From Halocafeteria seosinensis (Eukaryota > Sar > Bigyra > Bicosoecida), in NCBI GenBank assembly GCA_001687465.1, contig LVLI01000028.1:1-26802 (forward strand): 26,802 nucleotides of DNA, read 5' to 3'. The translations under genes were made by a program, and so were the position numbers. Position 1 is the stretch's first letter. Each line of letters begins with the position of its first letter. The notes under the pieces were generated by a model that had not been told where the DNA came from, did not search any database, and was given only the letters and a program-made list of their open reading frames with translations. This document shows, piece after piece, positions 1 through 9,526 of this stretch.

Positions 1-913
1 CTAAATATCNTTTCTTGATCTTGGAATGTCCCCATTTGCCTCCGTAGAAGCCTACTTTCAACCGCTGGAACACGTCGTTTGCTGACTCTCCGACCAGGAA
101 GAGTGACGCCGCAAATTGTTTCACGTAGCACCAGAAAAGCTCACTCGCATTGCAAACAGCGCTTTGAGGTGGTTGCCACAATACAAGGAGCCAGTCATAT
201 GGCTCATGCCACTGGCCACTGTCCCTCAGCTGCTGGTTAAAATGTTTCAGGAAGTTGTCTAGCCTCCCTGGGACCATTGCGCGGACGTATGTTTTCCTGA
301 CTGCATTCGACCATGCTTTAGCCTCGTCGACAGAAGGTCTAACACGGCTATCCGTTGGAGAATCATAAAACTCCCCTAAGGTGCAAGATATTACTCCTTC
401 TTCGTAGTTCCCTTTGAAGCTCCGCTTACTGCTCACAATTTTGAAGTGTTTGTCGCACTCGATTTCGTAGCCGATGATAGGCGCTACACCGTTGTCGTAC
501 GTGGAGTCAGCATGAATTATTCGGCAGGGAAATACCTTTCGTGCTCCGCCACGATTGCATACAGTCTGTTTTCTGTTAATGCGTATAATTATGTGCCTCC
601 AGTTGTCTCCAAAGCCTAATTGCCACAATGTCGGTAAGTCTTTCTTCTTGGCCTGCGCAGGATAAACAACACCCTCGGGGAGGGGGTTGTGGAAGGATGC
701 GTTATCGAGAACCAATATGCACTGCTTTTGTGGAAACCTTCTTCTAAGAACTTTTACTATTCGGTTTTGGAAGTAGCTCATAAAGAGGTCGCCGGTGACG
801 TTTCGCTTGTAGTCCTGCCCTGGTGAATCGGACCGAAATATGAACTCACAGGTTTCCGGACCTCCCTCCTCGAGACTGTCATCTAGACTTGTTTCAGGAG
901 GAGTGTGGTTATA
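1..913 (-). CDS. DDE-superfamily transposase/endonuclease, C-terminal part (partial)
   Basis: A minus-strand frame is open from 913 to the left edge of the window, with an upstream stop at 914-916. It shows the block ILVLDNASFH (about 690-715), the D-x-x-x-x-H motif of IS630/Tc1-like DDE nucleases. It also shows WQPPQSAVCNASELFWCYVK (about 120-180), which corresponds to the family's 'PPY..NPIE..W..vK' block carrying the last catalytic acid. These suggest a cut-and-paste transposase. The spacing of about 180 residues between the two blocks is far longer than in Tc1/mariner, so a large insertion lies between the second Asp and the Glu. No ATG is available in this frame, so an upstream exon is likely; an acceptor-like AG lies at the upstream stop. 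The gene continues past position 1. Position 10 is an N. It could also be a domesticated DDE endonuclease. Confidence 0.6.
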
Positions 914-1253
914 CTATCTATAGGGGCTGATAAACCGGGGAAAACCTCATGGATGCGCATAAAAGGACTTCGGGGAACCGTAGGAAGAATGTCAATTTGG
1001 ACCACGGGCCTACCAACCGCTTCCCTTCCTTCCCAGTTTATGACGTCCGTAGGCATTGCTGTTCAGCAGTTCGATCGTGGTGTGTAAAACCAAAACAGTG
1101 TGTTATTTTGTTCTTTCTGCTGTTGCCTAACCTTATTATATTATTTATACCTTGTAAGCAGCATAAAAGCAAATTGTCCCTTTCTTTTTTTCGTGTTTCT
1201 TTTTTCCTTTTTCGCCTATTCCCTTTTTGTTTGAGCTTTCTACACAAGAGAGT

Positions 1254-1835
1254 GGCGGATAATCAAGCATCCGCTAGCCAGGGAAACACTGGGCCTGCTG
1301 ATGAAACTGCTCCTGGCGGGCCCATGGATGATCCTGGGAAAAAAAGGCCCGCTTCTCCTATTTCTGCCAATGAGTCTGATACCAAACGCGGCAAGACACA
1401 AGGCGACCGCAAGCAACAGCAAGGGGAAGAGCAAAGTGAACGCCAAGGCTCCTCCGACAAGGACAAGAATTGGAACAAGGAGATCCAGTTGTGTCTCTGG
1501 CATCTGTTGAAGGTGTGACACGAGCGCTGCTACAGTAAGATCAAGACGTCAATTGTGAATCGTCGCGAGAAAACCGCAGATAAACAACCTTACAACTTCC
1601 AAAATTACAAGGATGTTAGGACATGAAGTCTTTCAACGAGCCTAGTGTGCAAGGAATCGAGGAGCGATGAGAAACCCTCCAGAGGCACCTCATGGAGGGC
1701 CATATCAACGATGAAGTGATCACTTATTTTCGTGATAACTACTTCACTCCACAAAAGATCCTTCTTTGGGCTTCATGTACTACGCTATCCGAAGAGATGC
1801 ACCTTCGCACGGCCAACCACCTACAAAGGTAATGT
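1254..1835 (+). pseudogene. Decayed N-terminal fragment of a nuclear protein or transposon gene
   Basis: After a pyrimidine-rich tract (1170-1235), a plus-strand frame from a GTG at 1254 to 1518 encodes a hydrophilic, Gly/Pro/Lys-rich segment. It contains a bipartite nuclear-localisation-like stretch, KKRP...TKRGK. The GTG could be a mutated ATG. Further coding-looking stretches follow in other frames (about 1530-1625 and 1690-1830), separated by stops, which suggests a degraded gene. The composition resembles the N-terminal part of the NTPase gene at 3260, which also has a Lys/Arg-rich patch after a low-complexity start. I do not recognise the family; assignment to a Crinkler/RHS-like relic is only a guess. 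Confidence 0.25.
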
Positions 1836-2399
1836 CTTGATATAACAGCCGGGTAAGGGGTCCGTGCAGCTACAATAGATGTCTTAAGCTCTCACAGCTG
1901 TATTGAAAGCGCAACAGATACCTCGGAGACATAGTGTTTGCATTGAACGGGCACCCACTTGTGCAAGTATCCCCGTGGCTGACGCCAGCCGCAGCCTCTA
2001 TCGACCGTATCCTCCAAGGTATGCGATCTTTTAATGTTGATCCTTCCGTATCACTTCCGTGAAGGAGGGTCTTGCGCACGCTCTTTCCTTGCGCCTTCAG
2101 GAGGCCGGAGGCCTCTAACTGCAGAGGCAGTTACATGAGTTGACAACGCGCGCTTAATGTACGACTTGCTTCAAGAGCGTCGTCCAATGACCATAACTTG
2201 GGACAAGGGCGTCTGCAAATGTTACTGCTGGATTCGCTTTGATTCGCGCACAAGTACCATGAAGGTCCGAACCGTTTGCAACGCGTACCGCTCCTCGTTA
2301 AGAGGATGCGGTCAACTCCCCGGCCGGTGGGATCTGTCACATACATGTGTGAGTGAGTGCACGCTGTTCAGAAAGAACGTGAAGGCGAAGAAGACGTCC
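1836..2399. other. Subtelomeric spacer, no recognisable gene
   Basis: Mixed composition with only short open frames and no recognisable protein motif. The last part (about 2340-2400) leads in frame into repeat block A. Confidence 0.4.
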
Positions 2400-2515
2400 C
2401 TCATTTATACTGCCTCTCTCCTAGTGGAACAGCGGGCCCGTAGCTGCCAGACACGGGCGTCAGCTGCTACCTAGGTGTAGTGGCTAACATCCAGCTGCCG
2501 GTGGGCCATCAGTCA
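2400..2515 (+). repeat. Repeat block A, left copy
   Basis: This stretch of about 115 bp recurs inverted at 6042-6155 with mostly matching bases. Both copies read as a peptide of the form LLVEQRA.S.QT..SAAT on the repeat's own sense strand, so the block probably comes from the 3' end of a repeated coding element. Confidence 0.75.
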
Positions 2516-2948
2516 CACCTTTTTCGTTTAGACGAAGACGAATTCGTCCCTGAGTTGAGTTTTTTTGCTGCAGAACGCCTGAGTCAACCATCTCGGCGGT
2601 CGGGACGTATGAAGGTACCCTATCCCACTTTCCAGAAGCACCGAGTACTTGTACCTCCGTTTTTGTCATCGTTGTCTGTTGCAGGTCCGTTGGGGCTGCA
2701 GTCTGCACTGCTCTGCAGATCCTTCTGACGAAAGGGGAATTTCACAGGGGGAGATGAAAAATGTGCACATTTTCCTATTTTGTTAGGGGACTACGTCAGG
2801 CGGAATAGATGTCAATCTGCCACTCGCGTTTGGTCAGTAACCTAGGTCTTTCATCCCTAGGCAATAGTTCGGCACCGGTACCGACCATGCATACCTTTTT
2901 TGCCCCCTGGAGTTTACGGTAACTGTTTACCGCGGCTTGAGAGTGTCC
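2516..2948. other. Spacer between repeat blocks A and B, no recognisable gene
   Basis: No protein motif or RNA gene is visible. Near the right end, at about 2912-2930, is TTTACGGTAACTGTTTACCG, an imperfect palindrome containing the inverse of the CCGTAAA motif found at several repeat edges further right. Confidence 0.35.
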
Positions 2949-3157
2949 GGACCCCGACTCGGAAAGTTGCGAAAGCAATGTGCTTTTTTATTTCCCTGTT
3001 TGAACTGCAATACATCTAAGATAGACACACTACTGTATTTCATCTCAAACGATTTGCCTTTCCTGGACACGGAGATAGGTGTGCATCACATCCCTCTGTT
3101 ATTTATTTATTTCTACAGTACAGTTTGTAGTTTTTCTTTCTTTCCCCGTTTACTACT

Positions 3158-3202
<45 letters not shown>
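2949..3202 (+). repeat. Repeat block B, left copy, ending in a (CA)n microsatellite
   Basis: About 210 bp beginning GGACCCCGACTCGGAAAG and ending in about 20 CA units (3161-3201). The same block, including the microsatellite, occurs inverted at 6619-6868. The start codon of the NTPase gene lies about 60 bp downstream, so this copy probably supplies its promoter or 5' leader. Confidence 0.8.
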
Positions 3203-3209
<7 letters not shown>

Positions 3210-3259
3210 ACTCAGAGAGAAAGAGAGAGAGAGAGAAAGAGAAAGAGAGAAAGAAAGAA
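3203..3259 (+). repeat. GA-rich low-complexity tract directly before a start codon
   Basis: A purine tract of GAGA and GAAA units fills the space between the CA microsatellite and the ATG at 3260. The inverted block B at 6619-6868 lacks this tract, so it appears specific to the NTPase locus. It would form the 5' untranslated leader. Confidence 0.6.
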
Positions 3260-5940
3260 ATGTCGTCGATATCATCGTCAACGTCTACTACTGATTCTCT
3301 TGCTACTGTGACGACTACAACTGTCACTGTCACTGTTACTGCTGCTACTACATCTTCGCTTTCGTTGACAGCATCGTCATCGTCCGCTACTACACCTACT
3401 TCCCCTGCTACTGCTACTACACCTTCGCTTTCGTCGGCAGTATCGTCGACGACTAGGACGCCAGCCGTAAAAAGGAAAGCGGATGCAACGGAAGCTGCGC
3501 CTCCGGGTCAAAAAACGTCAAAAACTGAAGTTCAATCATCTGCATCTACTGTCCCAGTGACGAAATGGGACCTGTCATTGTACCCTTCTCTGCTAACTCA
3601 AGAAAAAGATATACTGTCACGGCAGGCACATTCTTGCACGCAGAGAGCTGCCCAGAATCAAGACGAGAAAAGCGAACTCGAAAACAGTGCTAGGTTCTGC
3701 AAAGATGCAGAAGGGGATTTCGATCACTTCATTCCTCCCAAAAGGGGGGACAATACTTCTTCTAGAGAATACAAGGGTGTTACCGAAGAGTGTGTGGACG
3801 ACTTTCTGAATGGACTTCCCGGATCGTGTCAGAGTTGGGTGCGAACAGCCATAGTTGACGATATATCAACATTGATAGTGAACGAGAGTGAGGACACTTC
3901 AGATGGTAAGTACCATAGTGGTGCAGACACAAGAGCCTCTTCTTTTTGTTTCGGTTATATCGGTGTGTCGTCAGCGTTCACTACCATGTGGCAATAAAGC
4001 AGTAATAAGCATGAGAAAGGGGGTTCTGATGTGGGTAAATTACGTGACAAGATGATACAACGATGCACGAAGGGCAAGGTGTACCATGAGAAGTCTTTCC
4101 GTCGGCTTCACAGTGAATCCTTGTTGCTCTGTTGTTCCTTCCTTCGGATTGCTCCAATTGTCAGCTGTGTACTGTATTACTTTGTTGCTTGTCTGCAGGA
4201 GGCGGCGGTGGAAGCTCAAGTTCTGCTGCTGTAGGTAAGTGTTCTCTTGTCTTGTATTACTTTGTATGCTTCGTCTTAGTCCCTTTGCTTGCAGCTGCCG
4301 GAGTGAGTAAGAATCTACGGGAAACAGATACAGACTCTGCACTGCAAGCATTTATAGAAAGCTTTCCTGCGGTGCGACTGACGACCGCAGCGGCCAACGA
4401 ACAATTATCCGCTGGTTGTGTGTTAACATTTCCAACAGAGTTATTTAACTCGAAAAATTTTACCGATAAACTGTATATTCGGCACACGTATATCGACGTA
4501 GCTCAATTGATCTTCTCGAATTACTATGCCAACGGAGACACGGCAATGCAGGTAAAGGCCCAAAATGCTCTGCAACACATTGGATGCGACTTAGACGCGG
4601 AAGAAAAGGATCTTCCGAAGACTTGCTTGATATTTATTGGAAGTCCTGGAATCGGAAAATCGGCCTGTATTGCTTTTATAGCGTTCGTCTGCCACAAAGC
4701 GAACATTCCATTTGCTTTGGTGGGCCACTCCACAGGATCTTTCGAAGGTCGGGCCGATTATGGAAACGAAGGTGGTGATACGATTTTTCTTTTAGACCAT
4801 GATAATAACAGGTATTTCGGGCCTAACACTGTCATTTTTACATCTCCGAATACAAAAAGACTAATACGTTGGAGAAGCATTGGTCCAACACCATCCGCGA
4901 ACCAAATGATGTTCATGAACGTTTGGAGCCGTGATGAATTGGAGGATTTTGCAAAAAAGTGTTATACAGAAGACCGCGTGGCTATGCTGGATGTGCTGTA
5001 CATGCATTTGGGAGGAATCCCTCGGCACGTGATACCGCCACCGTGGGGGAAGAAGGAAAACAAAATGCGTGATTACTTAGAGGAAATTATTGGCCTTAGA
5101 CTGAACACGATTAAGGACGAGGATAGCTTAAATGAGGCGCTTACTGGTGAACTTGAAGAGAGTGAAGGGAAGATGTCTCATGTTTTGACTCACTATGTAA
5201 CTCCCTTAGGGAAGAACGTTTGCAGCTACAAGGATCTAACTTACATGCCTGCCTCGTCGCACATAGCCAAGAAACTCGCTGACAAAGCACAAAGGATGTT
5301 AGGTATGCAACGGATGTATCGATTTCTACTTCTTCAACACAATCCAAAGGCGGCTGTTCTCCTTGGACGCCTATACGAACCTATTGCTGTTGAGCAACTG
5401 TGTTCTAAGTGGCTTGCAATCGTCAAAAACAGGAGAGGCAGGTACCTCGGCAAACGCAAGCCCGCTCCTCCAGGTACGTTGAAACCAGGTGGGGTACCCA
5501 ATAATGGATTTGTCCCTGTCGACTTTTTTGGCATTTCTGACTGGGGGAAAGAATCCTTAGTGAATGCCGGTGATGACGACTTGCTAATTCCTGGAGATAG
5601 TACTATCCCAGTGGGTGACGTAGCTCGCCGAGGGATGCATGATAGTTTTCTCGTGGATCTCTACCAAGCCACTGTGGCCCATGAGCATCCAATTTCGTAT
5701 CTCGGTCTACAGCAAATAGCTGAAGCCGTCCGCAGTGCTATGGACCTTTATGAAAATGAGCGAGTGGGCATTCGTTTATTCTTCTGCGTGCCTCCTCAAC
5801 GCTACAAGCAATTCAAAAAACAAGAAGTAAAGAAAGGAGCGACGGTTGTTGAATGTCCCCCCAACGTTGTTTTGGAGCAGTTTTGTCTAGAAGTACCATT
5901 ACCCAATAGTCCGATTCTTGACAAGACAAATCTTTGGTAA
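3260..5940 (+). CDS. Crinkler/RHS-type P-loop NTPase protein (three exons)
   Basis: Predicted exons are 3260-3905, 4199-4234 and 4295-5940, with GTAAGT donors and CAG acceptors. They keep one frame for about 775 residues, while reading through would hit stops. The N-terminus is a long Ser/Thr tract followed by a basic VKRKAD patch (possible nuclear signal). Exon 3 holds a P-loop GSPGIGKS (about residue 343), a Walker-B-like DTIFLLD (about 389), then WSRDELEDF and LGGIPRHVI. This motif order is known from trypanosome retrotransposon-hot-spot (RHS) proteins and Crinkler-type effectors. The C-terminal part has YQATVAHEHPI and FFCVPPQRYKQFKKQ, resembling the nuclease-like (REase-fold) end of that family. 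The family is linked to host-nucleus effectors and to selfish or conflict elements, and it often expands in subtelomeres. Flanking inverted blocks suggest mobility. The family call is from motifs; the activity is inferred. Confidence 0.7.
3906..4198 (+). other. Intron 1 of the NTPase gene
   Basis: Starts GTAAGTACC and ends GCTTGTCTGCAG, with in-frame stops inside (for example at 3995). Its last part, TGTATTACTTTGTTGCTTG, resembles the matching part of intron 2, so the two introns may be related. It is a phase-1 intron. Confidence 0.7.
4235..4294 (+). other. Intron 2 of the NTPase gene
   Basis: A 60-base phase-1 intron with a GTAAGTGTT donor and CTTGCAG acceptor. It follows a 36-base exon that encodes only a Gly/Ser/Ala linker. 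Because 60 is a multiple of three and the intron has no stop, retaining it would add 20 residues without changing frame. Confidence 0.65.
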
Positions 5941-6041
5941 TAGAAAAACCTTCAATATTTGTCTAACACACACATGGGGCAAATCGCCCGTATCGGCAAA
6001 AGTACATATTTTACAAAACTGTATGTATGACGACGAAGGCG
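5941..6041. other. 3' flank of the NTPase gene
   Basis: AT-rich sequence after the TAA stop, including CCTTCAATATTTGTC and ATATTTTACAAAAC, suitable for an untranslated region and polyadenylation. No clear AATAAA is seen. Confidence 0.3.
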
Positions 6042-6155
6042 TGACTGAGGCCCACCGGCAGCTGGATGTTAGCCGCTACACTTCGGTAGCTGCTGACACC
6101 CATGTCTGGTAGCTACAGGCCCGCTGTTCCACTAGGAGAGCGGCAGCATAAACGA
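6042..6155 (-). repeat. Repeat block A, right copy (inverted)
   Basis: Inverted copy of 2400-2515 with scattered substitutions. Here it forms the C-terminal end of a minus-strand open frame (6076-6435). Confidence 0.75.
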
Positions 6156-6435
6156 GTGACTTCAAAGCATTGACGCAGACCCGAACTTCAGTATCCGTTT
6201 CCGTCACATCCCATGGGACCTCCGCATGGCTAGCTAGCAGTTCATTGCTTAACAGGATTGGGAGGATATTGTTGTTAGTTTCCTCTTGCACGTATGAGTC
6301 AATTCGTGTAGCTTGCTCTTTGGCTGTTCTCGAATTCGGATTCCACCTGAGACGTGCTATCCGTCGCAGTTCTTCGTCCCTCTTCTCTCCTGGCTCTCCT
6401 GGCCCTCCCCCATGCGCGTCTTTAGAACGTTCCAT
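6076..6435 (-). pseudogene. Fragment of a repeated unknown coding element
   Basis: This minus-strand frame contains LRWNPNSRTAKEQATR and NNNILPILLSNELLAS. Variants of the same two peptides recur at 6480-6545 (minus), 7782-7900 (plus) and 7985-8138 (plus), with stops and frame changes between. Repeated peptide conservation with base differences implies descent from one coding ancestor. The frame ends in repeat block A. I do not recognise the ancestral protein; a transposon or an RHS/Crinkler relative are the likely sources. Confidence 0.4.
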
Positions 6436-6479
6436 TCCGTCTCGTCCATACTCCCCCCTCTCGACACAGCCGCTTGACT

Positions 6480-6545
6480 CGCTAGCAGTTCATTGAGTAA
6501 TAGGATTGGGGGGATATTGTTGTTAGTTTCCTCTTGCCACCTCAT
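6480..6545 (-). repeat. Second copy of the NNN-PILL-NELLA peptide repeat
   Basis: About 60 bp nearly identical to 6231-6290, differing at a handful of positions. It is a direct repeat within the decayed coding family and lies just inside repeat block B on the right. Confidence 0.65.
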
Positions 6546-6616
6546 GTAACATACGATATTGTGTTTCACCAAGGATTCCAAAACTACAGTAGAGTCTTGG
6601 AATCGCGATACCTTCG

Positions 6617-6618
<2 letters not shown>

Positions 6619-6678
<60 letters not shown>

Positions 6679-6868
6679 AGTACACGGGGAAAAAAACGAG
6701 AAAAAAATAAATAACAGAGGGATGTGATGCACACCTACCTCCGTGTCCAGGAAAGGCAAATAAATCGTTTGAGATGAAATACAATAGTGTGTCTATCTTA
6801 GCTGTATTGCAGTTCAAACAAGGGAAATAAAGAAGCGCATTGTTTTCGCAACTTTCCGAGTCGGGGTC
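6619..6868 (-). repeat. Repeat block B, right copy (inverted), with a (GT)n microsatellite
   Basis: Inverted copy of 2949-3202, beginning with about 29 GT units (6619-6677) and ending CCGAGTCGGGGTC. The block sequence is closely similar outside small indels. It is followed immediately by the motif GAGTAGACCGTAAAAT (6869-6884). Confidence 0.8.
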
Positions 6869-6884
6869 GAGTAGACCGTAAAAT
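6869..6884 (+). repeat. Dispersed 16-mer GAGTAGACCGTAAAAT, copy 1
   Basis: Identical to 14683-14698, with variants at 7700-7715 (GAGTACACTGTAAATA) and 11311-11326 (CGATATACCGTAAAAG). All four are in the same orientation and at least three sit at or near repeat edges, as expected for the end of a mobile-element family. Confidence 0.5.
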
Positions 6885-7781
6885 ATGCCGAATTCGGACC
6901 GTGTGTCCCTTCGTTTCGGACCGTCAGGTCCGAACGAAGTGTGACCGAGTTCGACGTCAAAGAGAGCTCAAGGCTCGGGGATATGATAGTATGCAACCAT
7001 CGCATGCCATCAATTTCGTGTCGACCGTGTTTGACACACAGGATAAGGAGCAGAAGGGAGTTGGAGCGGGTCCGAAACAGTCCGAATTTTTAGGTGGGGG
7101 AGCAACCCGCTCCACAAGGCGGACCACACCCGGCCACTGGCGGCCAGTGACCGAGGGTCGTTCGAAGTTCCCATGTATTACCATTTACAGCACTATTTTG
7201 CCAATCATTGACGAGGGATACGCATTACATGTGTATGCTCTTTCTTTATTATGCTTGCTTAGGGTCAAAGCGTGTCTTATACGCAGTCAATAGTGCCCTG
7301 ACTGAGGTCTGACGACGAATCCTACGGGGTTCGGATCGATTCATGATTTGTGTACATGTGATGGGTGTCAATGCGTACAGATTGGGACTATATGTGGACA
7401 GGATTATGATATGGCTCTGCTTCCTGGACTATAACGCCTGGAGGAATGGTTCTGGTTGAATAAGTGTGAGGCAAACTCTGCGCTGGAGGCTCCTGTAGGC
7501 TATAGCCCTCTGGAGTTGTAAACTTGCAACTCAATGATGATGCGGTCAACAGGCTGAATAAAACGAACAGTGATTTATCGTTTGGAACAGTCAAGGGGTG
7601 GAATCCAAGCGCACCGGTAGCAAGTGGTGTAGAAATGAAGGTACACCGCCACTGGCAGCCCGTTAACTTGCCTGCCAGGAACCCATAAAGCGCGCGCTAG
7701 AGTACACTGTAAATACCAGCGCAGACAAGGAACGACCTACGAGAACAAATTCCATTACTTCTCGACCACAGGCAGCGATGA
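6885..7781. other. Spacer with no recognisable gene
   Basis: Open frames are short and carry no recognisable motif. The sequence has several GGTCCGAA/TTCGGACC pieces (6890-6940, 7065-7090) like those in the tandem repeat at 11260-11313, and a variant of the dispersed 16-mer at 7700-7715. Confidence 0.35.
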
Positions 7782-8138
7782 AGAGAGAACATCTCTGGTG
7801 GAGACCAGACAAGAGAACAGCCGACGAGCAAGCTACACCTTCAAGAGGACGCAAACAGCAATAGCCTACCAACCCTATTAAGCACTAAACTGCTAGCGAG
7901 CCAAGTGGGTGCGCGGAGACTGGGGCGTAAGGACGAGACGGAATCGAACATTTGGAAGAAGGGCATTGTGGAGAGTGAACGAGAGCCGGAGGGACTTCAT
8001 ACGCTGGGACGGATAGAGCATCTCCGGTGGAAACCAGATATGAGAACAGCCGAAGAGCAAGCTACACGAACTGAATTATGCGTGCAAAAGAACGCTAACA
8101 ACAATGATCTGCCAATCCTGTTAAGCACTAAACTGTGA
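7782..8138 (+). pseudogene. Two tandem decayed copies of the LRW-RTA-EQATR element
   Basis: The first copy (7782-7900) reads LWWRPDKRTADEQAT, then stops. The second (7985-8138) reads LRWKPDMRTAEEQATR followed by NNNDLPILLSTKL and a stop. Both end in a shared TTAAGCACTAAACTG string. They are in direct orientation and opposite to the copies at 6.1-6.5 kb. The sequence between them resembles the rest of the 6.4 kb copy (GGACGAGACGGAATCGAAC). Confidence 0.45.
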
Positions 8139-8928
8139 CCGAAATGATTGCTGAAGTTCGGGTTGAGTCAATGAGTGTATCAACTGGCAAGTCGTTGTAG
8201 CCAGCAACCTTTCTATGGATTCTGTCAATTGAGGCTCTTCCGGTACCTTAACAAGGAGGATAAGGGAGCAAACTAAGGAGCGCTTATGCTTCCTCCATGG
8301 TGAAGTTTCTGGTTGCCTGCGATTTGGACCTTCAGCGTGAAGGCTTCAAGAGTCCGGACTTCCCCAACTGCCATACATCAGAACATACAGCACACAGTGC
8401 TGCTCTTCCTGGAATTGCATACGGAACTAAAACAAAGGAGGCATGAACGTTGGCAGTCTTGGGAATGGAAATGTCCAATCGGCGACGATGTGTAAATCAT
8501 ACCGCAACAGAGTTCATTGTTGCACAGTCGGAAGATGGAAACCAGGGAATGAACGCCCTCTTTCAGTCTTGAAATTCATTGTAATCCGTCTGGGGACCTT
8601 GAGGTTCGCAGCTTCGGGAGTTGTGGGATGAGACTTTTGCACCGGTGAAGTTATAGACTCGGGAAGTAATGTGCTTCGGTGCCCTGCCCTAGTTGACGGG
8701 ATGAAAGGTCGGCATATTGAATTTGTTGCCTATTTCCGTAGCTTTCCAAAAGGTCAGCAGCAAACACCGCAGAGTAACTGATTTGGTGGTCCAGGAGAGG
8801 AGATGACTACGTACGTTAGCGACTTTGGTTGAGTCGAGAAGTGGAATTGCGACTTAACGAAAGTATTGAGAACAGTTATGAATGCACGGGTTTTGGAAGC
8901 TTTTCTTCATTAAAGCGAATGGAGATTT
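8139..8928. other. Spacer, nothing recognised
   Basis: No convincing coding motif, RNA gene or repeat. This is the downstream flank of the tyrosine recombinase gene, which ends at 8929 on the minus strand. Confidence 0.4.
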
Positions 8929-9501
8929 CTATGGTTGGCTAGTGGACTTTGCTGGAGCAACAGCATCAAACAAAGTTGCTGTCTTAGGACCGACCACACG
9001 GGACGCACGATGTAATATCTCTATTCTTTTAGCGAGACCGGACATAAGGGGTTTTTTTACCGGATTGCGTTGCTTGGTATTTCCCGTGAGGTCCTGTTTT
9101 TGTTCCTGTTCCAGCGCTGACAGTTTGGAAATAACCTGTTTCTCGATATCTGAAGCAATCTTATCAATCTTTGTCAATACTCGAGTATCTGACAAGTTGA
9201 GGTGTCTTGATTCAAGCAGTTCCGTCAAATCGACGTTTTCCTTGACGAACTTCATCACTACCAAAATGCTGGATTTCAACTGCTTCTTTGTGCACACTTG
9301 TTGCAACGTGCCTTCATTGAACAACCCTTGCTTGATATAGTCTGCTAGGAATTGGGACAGGTAATAATTAGATAAGCCATGGATTTCGAATTCCTTCTGC
9401 ACTGAGGGCTTGATTAGAGCGTCATTCAACGACTTAACGGGGACGCGTTTTGCCGTTTCTCCCAGCTCGTCTGCAGCAGCATCGCCTTCTACAGTATCCA
9501 C
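8929..9501 (-). CDS. C-terminal segment of the tyrosine recombinase gene (frame-shifted)
   Basis: The frame is open from about 9562 and overlaps the end of the core segment by some 35 bases in another frame. Just upstream of the stated first codon (a GTG) it encodes the basic cluster PRRKRCRS, a likely nuclear signal. The rest is charged and helical, with no further motif. It has no plausible start codon of its own, so it is best read as the continuation of the recombinase after a frameshift or a very small intron: a 19-base GT...AG stretch (GTGCCTAGAAGTCCTTCAG on the minus strand) would restore the frame. It may also be a sequencing error or early decay. Confidence 0.5.
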   Translation of the reverse strand: MDTVEGDAAADELGETAKRVPVKSLNDALIKPSVQKEFEIHGLSNYYLSQFLADYIKQGLFNEGTLQQVCTKKQLKSSILVVMKFVKENVDLTELLESRHLNLSDTRVLTKIDKIASDIEKQVISKLSALEQEQKQDLTGNTKQRNPVKKPLMSGLAKRIEILHRASRVVGPKTATLFDAVAPAKSTSQP

Positions 9502-9526
9502 GTCGATAGAGCGGCATCGTTTTCTT

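Noticed and set aside
949-1518. A single 189-residue plus-strand protein
   Set aside because: The first two thirds overlap the transposase flank and a pyrimidine tract and look non-coding; only the part from 1254 looks like a decayed coding piece.
1240-1521. A minus-strand membrane protein with Leu/Val-rich segments
   Set aside because: It is the antisense of the Lys/Glu/Gln-rich plus-strand fragment; the apparent hydrophobic helix is a reverse-complement artefact.
3079-3333. Open frames reading as long His-Thr or Val-Cys repeats
   Set aside because: They are translations of the CA/GT and GA microsatellites and have no start or motif support.
6357-6817. Open frames with His-Thr repeats on the minus strand
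   Set aside because: Produced by the GT microsatellite at 6619-6677; only the short conserved peptide repeat within them was kept.
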